A DNA stretch of 38,616 nucleotides from Porphyromonas macacae DSM 20710 = JCM 13914 (GTDB lineage: Bacteria > Bacteroidota > Bacteroidia > Bacteroidales > Porphyromonadaceae): contig NZ_KB904130.1 in the NCBI RefSeq assembly GCF_000379945.1, positions 1-38,616 of the forward strand, written 5' to 3'. Below, piece by piece: positions 16,617 to 24,932 of this stretch; position 1 is the stretch's first letter, and the number at the start of each line of letters is the position of its first letter. The notes beneath the pieces were generated by a model that was not told the DNA's origin, ran no database searches, and saw only the letters and a list, made by a program, of their open reading frames with translations. A program made the translations under genes and the position numbers.

Positions 16617-18463
16617 ATCTGAAATGCTGGTTGCCTACTTCGGCAAAAGAAGTCGCTCTCAGGGGTTGGAATGAGTTGGATGTGATTTTATTTTCGGGTG
16701 ATGCTTATGTGGATCATCCCTCGTTTGCCGCTGCTGTAGTGGGGCGTATCCTTGAATCCTTCGGATTACGAATAGCAGTTATTCCTCAACCGAATTGGCG
16801 AGATGACTTACGGGATTTCAAAAAGTTAGGACGTCCTAAACTGTTTTTCGGAGTATCTGCCGGAGCCATGGATTCTATGGTAAACAAATACACGGCTCAT
16901 AAAAGATTACGCAGTGAAGATGCATATACCCCCGATGGCCGGAATGATATGCGCCCGGAATACCCAACCATCGTTTACACACAATGCCTGAAAAAGATAT
17001 GGCCGGACGTTCCCGTGGTTATTGGCGGAATAGAGGCGAGCTTGCGCAGAGTAACGCACTACGACTATTGGCAAAATAAGCTGCGGCCTTCAATCTTATA
17101 TGATTCCGGAGCAGATATGCTAATCTATGGAATGGGGGAATTGCCACTGAAAGAACTCGTTGAAAGGCTGAGAAGCGGCGAACGCATAGAAACGATGGAA
17201 GACCTCAGACAAACCGTTATACTGCGGAAAAACAGTTCTGTAAAAGAAACTCCCGACGATATTGTATTGCATAGCCATGAAATTTGCCTGAAAGATCCTA
17301 AAAAACAGTCGGCAAATTTCAGATGGATAGAAGAAGAAAGTAATTCCATGCACGCTCACCGGCTCTTGCAGCAGGTAAGAGATATGACAATCGTGGTAAA
17401 TCCACCTTATCCTCCTATGACGGAAGAACAGATCGACGGAAGTTTCGACTTGCCTTATACCCGCCTGCCTCACCCTCGCTATAAAGGGAAACGTATAGCT
17501 GCATATGAAATGATCAAACATTCGATCAATGCCCATCGGGGGTGCTTCGGGGGATGTGCCTTCTGTACGATTAGCGCACATCAAGGCAAGTTTATAGCTT
17601 CCAGAAGCGAGCAGTCCATTTTGAAGGAAGCTGTGGCCATAACGAAAATGCCGGATTTTAAGGGATATATATCCGATGTGGGAGGACCGAGTGCAAATAT
17701 GTATAAAATGAAAGGTTTCGATACCTCTATTTGCGAAAAATGCAAACGTCCTTCTTGCATTCATCCGAAAGTCTGTACCAATCTGAATGCCGACCATACA
17801 CCGTTAACAAATCTCCTTCACAAAGTGGATGCCTTACCCGGTGTGAAAAAAAGTTTTATAGGAAGCGGTGTACGGTACGACTTGCTGTTAGAACCATATA
17901 AAGATGCGAAGCTACGTGACGCTGCACTGACGTATGCACGTGAACTGATTATTCATCATGTATCAGGCAGACTGAAAATTGCTCCGGAACATACTTCAAA
18001 ACCGGTTCTCGACATTATGCGTAAACCTGATTTCAAATTGTTTTTTGAATTCAAGCGTTTTTTTGATGAGGTAAACAAAGAATCAGGATTGAATCAACAG
18101 CTTATCCCATATTTCATCAGCAGTCATCCGGGTTGCCGGACTGAAGATATGGCAGAATTGGCTTCTATCACCAAAGATCTCGGATTCAGATTGGAGCAGG
18201 TACAGGACTTCACCCCTACCCCCATGACCGTAGCCACCGAGATTTACTACAGCGGTGTACACCCTTATAGCGGCAAGCCTGTTTACAGGGCTGTCAGCGA
18301 TAAGGAGAAAAAGGCACAAATGCAATTCTTTTTCTGGTATAAAAAAGAGGAACGGCAAAAGCTTATTCAAGAGCTTAGAAAGTTGGGAAGGGATGATTTG
18401 ATCAACAAACTTTTCTTCAATAATACGAATCGAGAAGCAAAGAATCGCAGACAACGCCGATAA
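16598..18463 (+). CDS. YgiQ family radical SAM protein
   Basis: The 621-residue protein belongs to the YgiQ (UPF0313) family. The N-terminal half is a cobalamin-binding-like or methylthiotransferase-like region (VVIGGIEASLRRVTHYDYW), followed by a radical SAM domain with the cluster ligands CFGGCAFC (C316, C320, C323). Further conserved cysteines occur in CEKCKRPSCIHPKVC, which could bind a second iron-sulphur cluster. The C-terminal arm is basic (NREAKNRRQRR). The reaction is not known; most members are uncharacterised. Length (about 600-750 in the family) is normal. It starts within the last codons of ispE and is followed by a tRNA-Arg gene. Confidence 0.9.
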   Translation: MADRIVDLKCWLPTSAKEVALRGWNELDVILFSGDAYVDHPSFAAAVVGRILESFGLRIAVIPQPNWRDDLRDFKKLGRPKLFFGVSAGAMDSMVNKYTAHKRLRSEDAYTPDGRNDMRPEYPTIVYTQCLKKIWPDVPVVIGGIEASLRRVTHYDYWQNKLRPSILYDSGADMLIYGMGELPLKELVERLRSGERIETMEDLRQTVILRKNSSVKETPDDIVLHSHEICLKDPKKQSANFRWIEEESNSMHAHRLLQQVRDMTIVVNPPYPPMTEEQIDGSFDLPYTRLPHPRYKGKRIAAYEMIKHSINAHRGCFGGCAFCTISAHQGKFIASRSEQSILKEAVAITKMPDFKGYISDVGGPSANMYKMKGFDTSICEKCKRPSCIHPKVCTNLNADHTPLTNLLHKVDALPGVKKSFIGSGVRYDLLLEPYKDAKLRDAALTYARELIIHHVSGRLKIAPEHTSKPVLDIMRKPDFKLFFEFKRFFDEVNKESGLNQQLIPYFISSHPGCRTEDMAELASITKDLGFRLEQVQDFTPTPMTVATEIYYSGVHPYSGKPVYRAVSDKEKKAQMQFFFWYKKEERQKLIQELRKLGRDDLINKLFFNNTNREAKNRRQRR

Positions 18464-18468
18464 AATAT

Positions 18469-18476
18469 TATCTTTG
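18469..18476 (+). promoter_or_regulatory. -7 box for tRNA-Arg
   Basis: TATCTTTG matches TAnnTTTG about 40 nt before the tRNA. No clear -33 box is seen. Confidence 0.45.
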
Positions 18477-18517
18477 CGGAACTTATCAGCATACCTGCTG
18501 AAAGGTATTGCAGTTAA

Positions 18518-18589
18518 GCCTCTGTAGTTCAACGGATAGAATAGAAGTTTCCTAAACTTTTGATAGGGGTTCGATTCCCCTCGGAGGTA
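18518..18589 (+). tRNA. tRNA-Arg (CCT)
   Basis: A 72-nt cloverleaf with acceptor GCCTCTG pairing with CGGAGGT, D-arm TAGTTCAACGGATAGAATA, anticodon CCT at 18551-18553 (codon AGG) and T-arm GGGGTTCGATTCCCC. CCA is not encoded. Confidence 0.95.
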
Positions 18590-18600
18590 CAACTCTTAAA

Positions 18601-18648
18601 AATGAAAAAATCCCGGTATATTTTTATCAATTCCGGGATTTTTTCATT
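18601..18648 (+). terminator. Strong hairpin terminator after tRNA-Arg
   Basis: AATGAAAAAATCCCGG (18601-18616) is perfectly complementary to CCGGGATTTTTTCATT (18633-18648), with flanking A- and T-runs that would allow termination from either direction. Confidence 0.9.
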
Positions 18649-18676
18649 GATTCATCTCCATTTTTCATTACAGGGA

Positions 18677-18684
18677 TACTTTTG
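18677..18684 (+). promoter_or_regulatory. -7 box upstream of the HXXEE gene
   Basis: TACTTTTG fits TAnnTTTG and lies about 32 nt before the ATG of the next gene; the -33 element is weak. Confidence 0.45.
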
Positions 18685-18716
18685 ATGAAGCATATCTAAA
18701 ACACTAAAAAGAAAGA

Positions 18717-19259
18717 ATGACAAAATTACAGTTATTAATGGTAGTTCTACCCGTCGTTTTCATGCTTCATGATTTTGAAGAGATCATCATGTTCAGGAGT
18801 TGGCTTGACCGAAACCGGCACGAACTGCACAGACGTTTTCCAAGGTTTGAGGCTTTTCTTTCAAAACGGGGACATTTCGAGTATTCCACATCTGCGTTTG
18901 CTATCGGGGTGGCACACGAGTTTATTTTACTGTCTGCAGTCTCTTTATGTTCGATATATCATGAGGCCTACGAATGGTGGTTCGGAGTTTTCATGGCATA
19001 TTTCATTCACCTGTTCGTTCACATTGCTCAATGGATTATATATCGCAAATATGTACCCGTAATCATCACTTCTTTACTGTCTCTGCCTTATTGTTTTTAC
19101 ACTTTTATCCTGTTTGTAAAGAGTTCCGTTTTATCTTTTTCACAGACACTTCTCTGGATGCTCATCGGCATCGTATTTATCATATTCAGCTTACCCTCTG
19201 CTTTTTTCTTTATGTCAAAATTCAATAAATGGGAAAAACGGCATGAGGTATCCAATTGA
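18717..19259 (+). CDS. HXXEE-domain integral membrane protein
   Basis: The 180-residue protein is strongly hydrophobic, with about five predicted membrane segments. The first helix carries H18-D-F-E21-E22, the HxxEE signature of the family, and a second histidine-containing segment, FAIGVAHEFILLSAV, follows at about residue 60. A further segment has FIHLFVHIAQW. The repeated membrane-embedded histidines and glutamates suggest metal or proton handling, but no activity is established for the family. It lies directly upstream of the cobalamin riboswitch on the same strand; a link with cobalt or B12 is possible but unsupported beyond proximity. Confidence 0.75.
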   Translation: MTKLQLLMVVLPVVFMLHDFEEIIMFRSWLDRNRHELHRRFPRFEAFLSKRGHFEYSTSAFAIGVAHEFILLSAVSLCSIYHEAYEWWFGVFMAYFIHLFVHIAQWIIYRKYVPVIITSLLSLPYCFYTFILFVKSSVLSFSQTLLWMLIGIVFIIFSLPSAFFFMSKFNKWEKRHEVSN

Positions 19260-19389
19260 AGCCCGTCGTCAAAAAGATTTTCCGGTTTCCTCTGTACTGT
19301 GTAGACTTTGAAGTCTTTTTATTCCTCCGGAGAGCAGGGAAAGAAGACGATCATTCGCTGTTCTTCCATTACAAAACAATAGTTATTAC

Positions 19390-19397
19390 TACCTTTG
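19390..19397 (+). promoter_or_regulatory. -7 box of the cobalamin-riboswitch operon
   Basis: TACCTTTG matches the Bacteroidetes -7 consensus immediately before the riboswitch aptamer. The -33 region is not a clear match. Confidence 0.5.
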
Positions 19398-19400
19398 TAC

Positions 19401-19585
19401 AGGTTATGGTTATCACAGCCTCTTCAAGGCCGGGATAAAGAGGGAATATCGGTGTAAATCCGAAGCAGTGCCCGCTACTGTAATATTCGTAAGTAAGAAA
19501 AGAGATCGCTGACCACTGTCCGCCGTAAGTTATGGATGGGAAGGTTCTTTTCTTGAATAAAGCCAGGAGACCTGCCATGACTTTT
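19401..19585 (+). promoter_or_regulatory. Cobalamin (B12) riboswitch
   Basis: The aptamer core GAGGGAATATCGGTGTAAAT followed by CCGAAGCAGTGCCCGC and TACTGTAA (19440-19483) and the B12 box GCCAGGAGACCTGCC (19562-19576) are in the order and spacing of class I cobalamin riboswitches. A peripheral hairpin region separates them. About 105 nt of leader follow before cbiK and should contain the expression platform; no classic terminator was recognised, so control may be at translation or through a weaker hairpin. It precedes nine co-directional tetrapyrrole genes. Confidence 0.93.
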
Positions 19586-19690
19586 TCCAAACAGATTTGG
19601 CTCTTCGGGAGTTAAAGCAAGATCTGAGAGATTATATGACAAAAGGATTTTTCCTGATGTTTTATAAAGACACACATTGAATAAAACGAA

Positions 19691-20584
19691 ATGACAGACT
19701 ACGCTGTAATAACAGATCCATCCAAGCTCAGAAAAGAGCATGACGAAGTGTTGCTATTGGTTACATTCGGAAGCACACATGAAGAACCCCATCAGACTTT
19801 TGCAAAAATCCGTCAAACATTCAGGGAGGCATTCCCCGATACGGATATATATATGGCCTTTACTTCACGCATTTGTATGAAACGCTGGGCGGAGAAAACA
19901 GGGCAGCAGTATTACGCTCCTGATGAATGGCTTAAAGCCATCGGTCAAGCAGGCTACAAACGTGTACTGATCCAGTCCTTGCATGTGATACCGGGATTGG
20001 AGTACTCTTTTATCACCGAAAAATATATTCCGGCATTTCAGCAAAAGTACCCCGGTGTTCAGATTATTTTAGGCGAGCCGTTGCTTTGGAACGACAAAGA
20101 TGTAGTGAGAGTAGGAAATGCTCTATTCAGCATTTTTCGTAACCGTCTGGAACAGGGCGAAGCCTTGGTGTTGATGGGACACGGCAACAATACAGACGCC
20201 TATCCCGACGCCAACAATAAGTATATCCAACTGAACCAATACCTGCAAACGCTGAACCCGCGCATAGTAATCGGAACAGTGGATTTTGAAAGCATGCTGT
20301 TCGATTTTGTAGTAAAAAGTTTGGAGAGAACTTGCGAAAAAGGTTGTGTTATTAATCTCAGCCCTCTCATGTCCGTGGCCGGCGACCATGCCAAAAACGA
20401 TATGGCCGGAGCATACGATGCAGAAGGGCCGATGGAAGAACAAAGCTGGAGGGTACAACTCGATGCTATGGGATACCGCATCGAACCCGAAACAAACTGC
20501 CATCTGAAAGGATTGGCGGACTTCCCTGAAATCAGAGCCATATGGGTTAATCATCTAAAAGAAAAAATCAATCCTATTGTTTAG
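19691..20584 (+). CDS. cbiK: Sirohydrochlorin cobaltochelatase, CbiK type
   Basis: CbiK inserts Co2+ into sirohydrochlorin in the anaerobic cobalamin pathway. The 297-residue protein has the N-terminal LLLVTFGSTHEE segment of class II chelatases, the metal-binding histidine region SLHVIPGLEYS (H98) and LMGHGNNTDAYP with H164, the second metal ligand in CbiK of Salmonella (known family role). There is no signal peptide, so it acts in the cytoplasm, unlike the periplasmic CbiK(P) of sulphate reducers. It is the first gene behind the cobalamin riboswitch and overlaps or adjoins cbiM, whose product imports the metal. A related haem-linked chelatase role (HmuS-like) is less likely in this context. 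Confidence 0.92.
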   Translation: MTDYAVITDPSKLRKEHDEVLLLVTFGSTHEEPHQTFAKIRQTFREAFPDTDIYMAFTSRICMKRWAEKTGQQYYAPDEWLKAIGQAGYKRVLIQSLHVIPGLEYSFITEKYIPAFQQKYPGVQIILGEPLLWNDKDVVRVGNALFSIFRNRLEQGEALVLMGHGNNTDAYPDANNKYIQLNQYLQTLNPRIVIGTVDFESMLFDFVVKSLERTCEKGCVINLSPLMSVAGDHAKNDMAGAYDAEGPMEEQSWRVQLDAMGYRIEPETNCHLKGLADFPEIRAIWVNHLKEKINPIV

Positions 20585-20591
20585 AATATAT

Positions 20592-21332
20592 ATGTCAAGA
20601 AAGAACACAAAACTTTTTCTCCTTGCAGGCTTTTTGCTGTTAGCCGGCCTTGAGCCTCTTTTCGGAATGCACATCATGGAGGGATTTCTACCCGCTACGT
20701 GGTGCGGAATCTGGTATATCATAACTCTCCCTGTGGTAGTAATCAGCTACCGATACATTCTCAAGATAACCAAAGAGAATCCCAAAATGAAAATTCTGCT
20801 GGCTCTCTCGGCTGCATTCGTTTTCATCTTGTCTGCGCTCAAGCTACCCTCCGTTACAGGCAGCAGCTCGCACCTTACCGGTACTACATTGGGCACCGTA
20901 TTGATCGGAGCATGGGCTATGCCTGTGATCGGTGTAATCGTATTACTATTCCAAGCCCTTTTACTGGCACACGGCGGTATCAGCACATTGGGAGCAAATG
21001 TTTTTTCGCTCTCTATTGTAGGGCCATTTGTGGCTTACGGTATTATTAAAGGCTTACAAAAAACAAATCTCAATAAATCGGTAATATACTTCATTGCCAC
21101 ATTCTTCGGTACCCTGTCGACTTATCTGGCTACCTCATTTCAGTTGGCATTCGTTTTCCCCGATCCGACTGCCGGCATATGGGGAGCAGCTGTTAAATTC
21201 ATGTCTATCTTTGCCGTAACTCAAGTTCCGCTGGCCATCGTCGAAGGGATCATCACGGTGCTGGTGCTGAGGATATTAACAGAACAAAAAGTGGATACCG
21301 TTATGTTTCAACCTAAAAAAAGTGCGAAATGA
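20592..21332 (+). CDS. cbiM: Cobalt transporter substrate-binding component CbiM
   Basis: CbiM is the integral membrane S component of the cobalt ECF-type importer CbiMNQO. The 246-residue protein has a leader (about 1-25) ending before MHIMEGFLP at 26-34; in the mature protein the N-terminal Met-His and the following residues coordinate Co2+. Multiple membrane helices and the LPSVTGSSSHLTGTTLG motif, with the second conserved histidine, are diagnostic. ATG at 20592 is preferred over a TTG at 20577 inside cbiK because the leader then has a normal length. It lies 7 nt after cbiK, and its stop overlaps the start of cbiN by four bases, indicating one operon. Confidence 0.95.
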   Translation: MSRKNTKLFLLAGFLLLAGLEPLFGMHIMEGFLPATWCGIWYIITLPVVVISYRYILKITKENPKMKILLALSAAFVFILSALKLPSVTGSSSHLTGTTLGTVLIGAWAMPVIGVIVLLFQALLLAHGGISTLGANVFSLSIVGPFVAYGIIKGLQKTNLNKSVIYFIATFFGTLSTYLATSFQLAFVFPDPTAGIWGAAVKFMSIFAVTQVPLAIVEGIITVLVLRILTEQKVDTVMFQPKKSAK

Positions 21333-21616
21333 AAAAGAAAACAACTCACATCATCATCCTTCTGATCTGTGGTATTCTGTTTATAGCTGCTCCGGTGATG
21401 AGTATCTTTTTCGATTTCGGCAGCGGAACAGATGATCAGGCCGGAGAAATGATACAAAGCATTAACCCCTCATACGAACCGAATGCTTTATGGCAGGGCT
21501 TCGAACCTTCGGAAACAGCTGAACCGTGGCTATTTGTGCTTCAGGTTGTTATCGGAATCATTATTTTCGCCTATGCTTTTCGCCTCTTGTTAAAACAACG
21601 AAAAGAAAATATTTGA
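21329..21616 (+). CDS. cbiN: Cobalt transporter accessory protein CbiN
   Basis: CbiN is a small two-helix membrane protein that works with CbiM in cobalt uptake. The 95-residue product has two hydrophobic helices (about 7-29 and 68-87) that flank an acidic extracytoplasmic loop containing GSGTDDQAGEMI and a NPSYEP segment, as in known CbiN. Its ATG overlaps the cbiM stop (ATGA) and its stop lies 8 nt upstream of the next gene. The family and role are clear from context and layout. Confidence 0.93.
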   Translation: MKKKTTHIIILLICGILFIAAPVMSIFFDFGSGTDDQAGEMIQSINPSYEPNALWQGFEPSETAEPWLFVLQVVIGIIIFAYAFRLLLKQRKENI

Positions 21617-21624
21617 CCGAAAAA

Positions 21625-23682
21625 ATGATACCCAGTAGAGTCTGCTGCACAGAATATTTTCGCCGCTTCAAACTTCATTTGATCATACCGGCAGTGTTGC
21701 TATTAGCAGCACTGCTTATTTCTTCATGGCATATTCTCTTTTTCATCTCCATTATTCTGTACCTGACTCTATTCTTCCGGGCTAAAAATGAACGACCTCA
21801 CCTGCTTAAGAAAACAGTGATTGTTTGGGCTTTTATCTTCTTAGGAGCCCTGCCTCTGCTTTTCAATAAAATATCAGGAGAAAGTACTCTTCATTATTTC
21901 AGATTAGGGACATGGGTGATCGACACGCCGGGAGTAAACAGTTTTCGCCTGATTGTTTTACGCTGCATCGATGCCGTGGGGGCAATGATGCTGCTCATGC
22001 AACTCACTCCGGTCTATAATCTCTGCTCCGAACTCCGGCAAATGCATACGCCCCGGTTATTCATAGATTTGCTGGAGCTGACCTACCGGTACATTTATGT
22101 GCTTCAGGATACTACCCGTCATATTGCCACAGCACAAGTGAGCCGTTTGGGATACAGAGGATACAAAGAAAAAGTAAAAGACATGGGGCTTTTGCTGGCA
22201 CAAACTTTGGTTCTAACACAGCATGAGGCCGATCATTTATATAACGGTTTAGTATCCAGAGGCTATGAAGACGATCTCGCCGATTCAATAAAAGAAAAAA
22301 CAGAGACGGATGAGGAACAGGTCATCGTACGGTTGGAGCAGATCTCTTTCGCATATGAGAAAAATAAGGAAATACTGAAAAACATTAATATTTCTCTGAA
22401 AAAAGGAGAGCGTATTGCGCTTCTGGGAGAAAATGGAGCAGGAAAATCCACTCTTTTTCTACTCTTGAATGGTATCTTGAAACATGAAAAAGGGCGATTC
22501 TTTTTACGTGACAAAGAAATAGACAACAGCAAAGATGGATTAAGAGCAATAAGGCAAACAACATCACTGGTTTTTCAGAATTCCAATCACCAATTGTTTA
22601 CTCCCTCTGTATATGACGAAATAGCCTATGGGCTGAAAAATATCGGTTACAAAGGAGAAGAACTGAAGAAACGAACAGAAGCCATCATCGAAGATTTTGA
22701 ACTTCAGGACATCAAATATTTTCCTCCTCACAAACTCAGCGAAGGCCAAAAAAAATGGGTTGCCATTGCAGCAGTCTTGGCCATTGACCCGCAAATTATC
22801 ATTTTAGACGAACCCACCTCCAACCTGGATCGTTATTACACAGGAAAAGTACTCAACCTGTTCGATCGTCTGCAAAATGAAGGAAAGAGTATCCTTATTT
22901 CCACGCACGATATGAATCTTGCTTATGAGTGGGCTAAACGCGTACTGGTTATGCACGAAGGACAAATCATAGCCGACAACTCGACTGAAAATGTTTTCCG
23001 GGATACCGGTCTGCTCTCGCAAGCCAATCTGGAATCTCCATTATTATTCTCCAAAGTTTTTCCGGAAAAAAAGCGATTAAAAATTCAAACAGAAGATTTT
23101 CATTTACCTGTTTTCATCGGTGCAACGGGTATGCCTTGCCTAATCGTGGGTGGTGGCAAAGGCGCTTATCGTAAAGTGCAGACACTATACCAGCATAAAG
23201 CCGTTTGTACCGTTGTATCACCTGAATTGTGCGACGAATTGAAGGTGATGCGGGACAATGGGGTTATTACACATATCGAACGAAAATTCATGGCAGGAGA
23301 TACGAATGGCTTTGATTTGATAGTAGCAGCAACGGACAACATCGCAGTAAACGAACAGGTCTGTAAAGAAGCGGAAACTCACGGTAGTTTGGTTAATTCG
23401 CCCGGCAATCCTTTACGGGGGAATTTCCAATTTGCAGCGGGCTTCAGACAGGAAGGTATCGGTATAGCCATACACACAGACTATAAATTACCTGAAATAG
23501 CACAAATTCTGAAAAAAAGGTTGACTTCTTTTATTCCGGAGGGATTGGAAAGGCAGCTCCAAGTTCTAACTGGACTGCGCACAAAACTGAAAACGGATAA
23601 GTTGACCGAAGAAGAAAGGAGCGAACTTACAGAAGAATACAACAACATAAAAAATAAGATTGAAGAATCACTTAAACTATGA
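21625..23682 (+). CDS. cbiQO-sirC: Three-domain fusion: CbiQ transmembrane, CbiO ATPase, precorrin-2 dehydrogenase
   Basis: One 685-residue reading frame carries three functions. Residues about 1-222 are the CbiQ/EcfT coupling protein, with membrane helices and the ATPase-docking arginine motifs SRLGYRG (173-179) and SRGYEDD (211-217). Residues about 233-470 are a CbiO ABC ATPase: Walker A GENGAGKST at 268-276, Q-loop Q318, signature LSEGQ at 371-375, Walker B IIILDEP at 391-397 and H428. Residues about 495-685 match the N-terminal SirC/Met8/CysG domain: NAD-binding VGGGKGAYRK at 508-517 and VAATDNIAVN, with D571 at the place of the catalytic aspartate. It would oxidise precorrin-2 to sirohydrochlorin. 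The frame is continuous, with no Met-led break between domains. It overlaps hemA by four bases. ATG 21625 is chosen over an upstream one in cbiN because of the overlap. Confidence 0.88.
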   Translation: MIPSRVCCTEYFRRFKLHLIIPAVLLLAALLISSWHILFFISIILYLTLFFRAKNERPHLLKKTVIVWAFIFLGALPLLFNKISGESTLHYFRLGTWVIDTPGVNSFRLIVLRCIDAVGAMMLLMQLTPVYNLCSELRQMHTPRLFIDLLELTYRYIYVLQDTTRHIATAQVSRLGYRGYKEKVKDMGLLLAQTLVLTQHEADHLYNGLVSRGYEDDLADSIKEKTETDEEQVIVRLEQISFAYEKNKEILKNINISLKKGERIALLGENGAGKSTLFLLLNGILKHEKGRFFLRDKEIDNSKDGLRAIRQTTSLVFQNSNHQLFTPSVYDEIAYGLKNIGYKGEELKKRTEAIIEDFELQDIKYFPPHKLSEGQKKWVAIAAVLAIDPQIIILDEPTSNLDRYYTGKVLNLFDRLQNEGKSILISTHDMNLAYEWAKRVLVMHEGQIIADNSTENVFRDTGLLSQANLESPLLFSKVFPEKKRLKIQTEDFHLPVFIGATGMPCLIVGGGKGAYRKVQTLYQHKAVCTVVSPELCDELKVMRDNGVITHIERKFMAGDTNGFDLIVAATDNIAVNEQVCKEAETHGSLVNSPGNPLRGNFQFAAGFRQEGIGIAIHTDYKLPEIAQILKKRLTSFIPEGLERQLQVLTGLRTKLKTDKLTEEERSELTEEYNNIKNKIEESLKL

Positions 23683-24932
23683 TCGGACTTATTGGAATTA
23701 ACCACAACACTGCTCCGGTAGAAATCAGAGAACGGTTTGCACTGACCGATGCAGATGCGGTGGAGTTAATCAATGACTGGATAACGAACGACTTTGTCAT
23801 CGGGGGCATCGTACTCTCTACGTGCAATCGTATCGAAATTTATTTCCAAACAAAAGAAGAAGACATGCAGCCGGATTTTAATAAGCTGATCCGCTCTCTG
23901 GCTGCATTCAAACATATCGATACCGTAGACCAGTCCATATTTATTTGCAAGAGCAACGGGGAAGCGATCCTGCACATGTTCCGCCTCGCCTCGGGGCTTG
24001 AATCCATGGTCATAGGTGAAACGCAAATACTGGGACAGCTAAAAGACGCATTTCGTAAAGCCATAGACAATTCGCAAAGTACATCGATCCTGTCACGTAT
24101 GTTTCACAAGGGGTTCGAGACGGCAAAAAAGATACGTAACAATTTTCTGATTGCCGCCACTCCTGTTTCTTCAGGAGCAGCAGCCGTTACTTTTATGGAC
24201 CGATGTATCGGCAATCGAAAAATAAGCACGCTCATACTCGGTGCCGGACAGATGGCAGAAACCATATATGACCGTTTATCAGAGTTAGAGTTTGAAAACG
24301 TTAAAATTTACAACCGCACAAAAGAGCGTGCGGAAAAATTTGCCCAAACTCATGGAAACATTCCCTGTTTCTCCGAAAATCAGCTTTGTGAAGCTCTCGA
24401 TCAGGCCGACCTTATTTTTGTAGCCACTTCTTCCCTTATGCCTATCGTTAAAAAAGAAGAAATGGCCCTCAGAACAAATACCGAAGCTGTTTATCTTTTC
24501 GATATGGCAGTACCGAGAAATATAGCAGAAGATGTGCGTACTCTCGAATTTGCACACGTTTATACGATAGACGACTTGCGTAAAACTCCGGAGGGAGAGA
24601 TGATCGGCGATTTAGATTACAAAGGCATCGATAATTGCATAGAAGAAATGGTCGGTCAGTTCACTGAATGGCTCGATGCTTCGCAGATACGGCAGGTGAT
24701 CAATGTTATTCAACAAGCCTCGGATAAGCTGCTTGAAAAAGAATTGAGTAAATTGCCTTCACAATTGGATGCAGGCGAACGCGAAATCATCGAACAAAGC
24801 GATCAACACTTGCGTATTACTTTTTCCACGGCTATCATTGCGGCATTGCGCGATGTAACGAAAGACGGAAAAAACCTGCAATATACCGAAGCGATAAATA
24901 AACTCTTCAGCAAAATACTGGAATCTGAATAA
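23679..24932 (+). CDS. hemA: Glutamyl-tRNA reductase
   Basis: HemA reduces glutamyl-tRNA(Glu) to glutamate-1-semialdehyde, the first committed step of the C5 tetrapyrrole pathway. The 417-residue protein has the N-terminal catalytic domain with GINHNTAPVEIRE and the nucleophilic C49 in LSTCNRIEIY, the ESMVIGETQILGQLK segment, an NADPH-binding domain (LGAGQMAETI) and a C-terminal dimerisation helix. Length is typical. It overlaps the preceding fusion gene by four bases (ATGA) and the next gene hemC by one, so expression is tightly coupled to the cobalt and siroheme genes upstream. Confidence 0.96.
   Translation: MIGLIGINHNTAPVEIRERFALTDADAVELINDWITNDFVIGGIVLSTCNRIEIYFQTKEEDMQPDFNKLIRSLAAFKHIDTVDQSIFICKSNGEAILHMFRLASGLESMVIGETQILGQLKDAFRKAIDNSQSTSILSRMFHKGFETAKKIRNNFLIAATPVSSGAAAVTFMDRCIGNRKISTLILGAGQMAETIYDRLSELEFENVKIYNRTKERAEKFAQTHGNIPCFSENQLCEALDQADLIFVATSSLMPIVKKEEMALRTNTEAVYLFDMAVPRNIAEDVRTLEFAHVYTIDDLRKTPEGEMIGDLDYKGIDNCIEEMVGQFTEWLDASQIRQVINVIQQASDKLLEKELSKLPSQLDAGEREIIEQSDQHLRITFSTAIIAALRDVTKDGKNLQYTEAINKLFSKILESE

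Noticed and set aside
19475-19741. Minus-strand reading frame across the cobalamin riboswitch
   Set aside because: It lies over the conserved aptamer and the start of cbiK and has no recognisable domain.
20577-20591. TTG start for CbiM
   Set aside because: It overlaps cbiK and lengthens the leader without family support; the ATG at 20592 is sufficient.
21526-21624. Longer N-terminus for the CbiQ-CbiO-dehydrogenase protein
   Set aside because: It would overlap cbiN by about 90 bases and adds a non-family, cysteine-rich stretch; the ATG at 21625 fits the tight gene packing.
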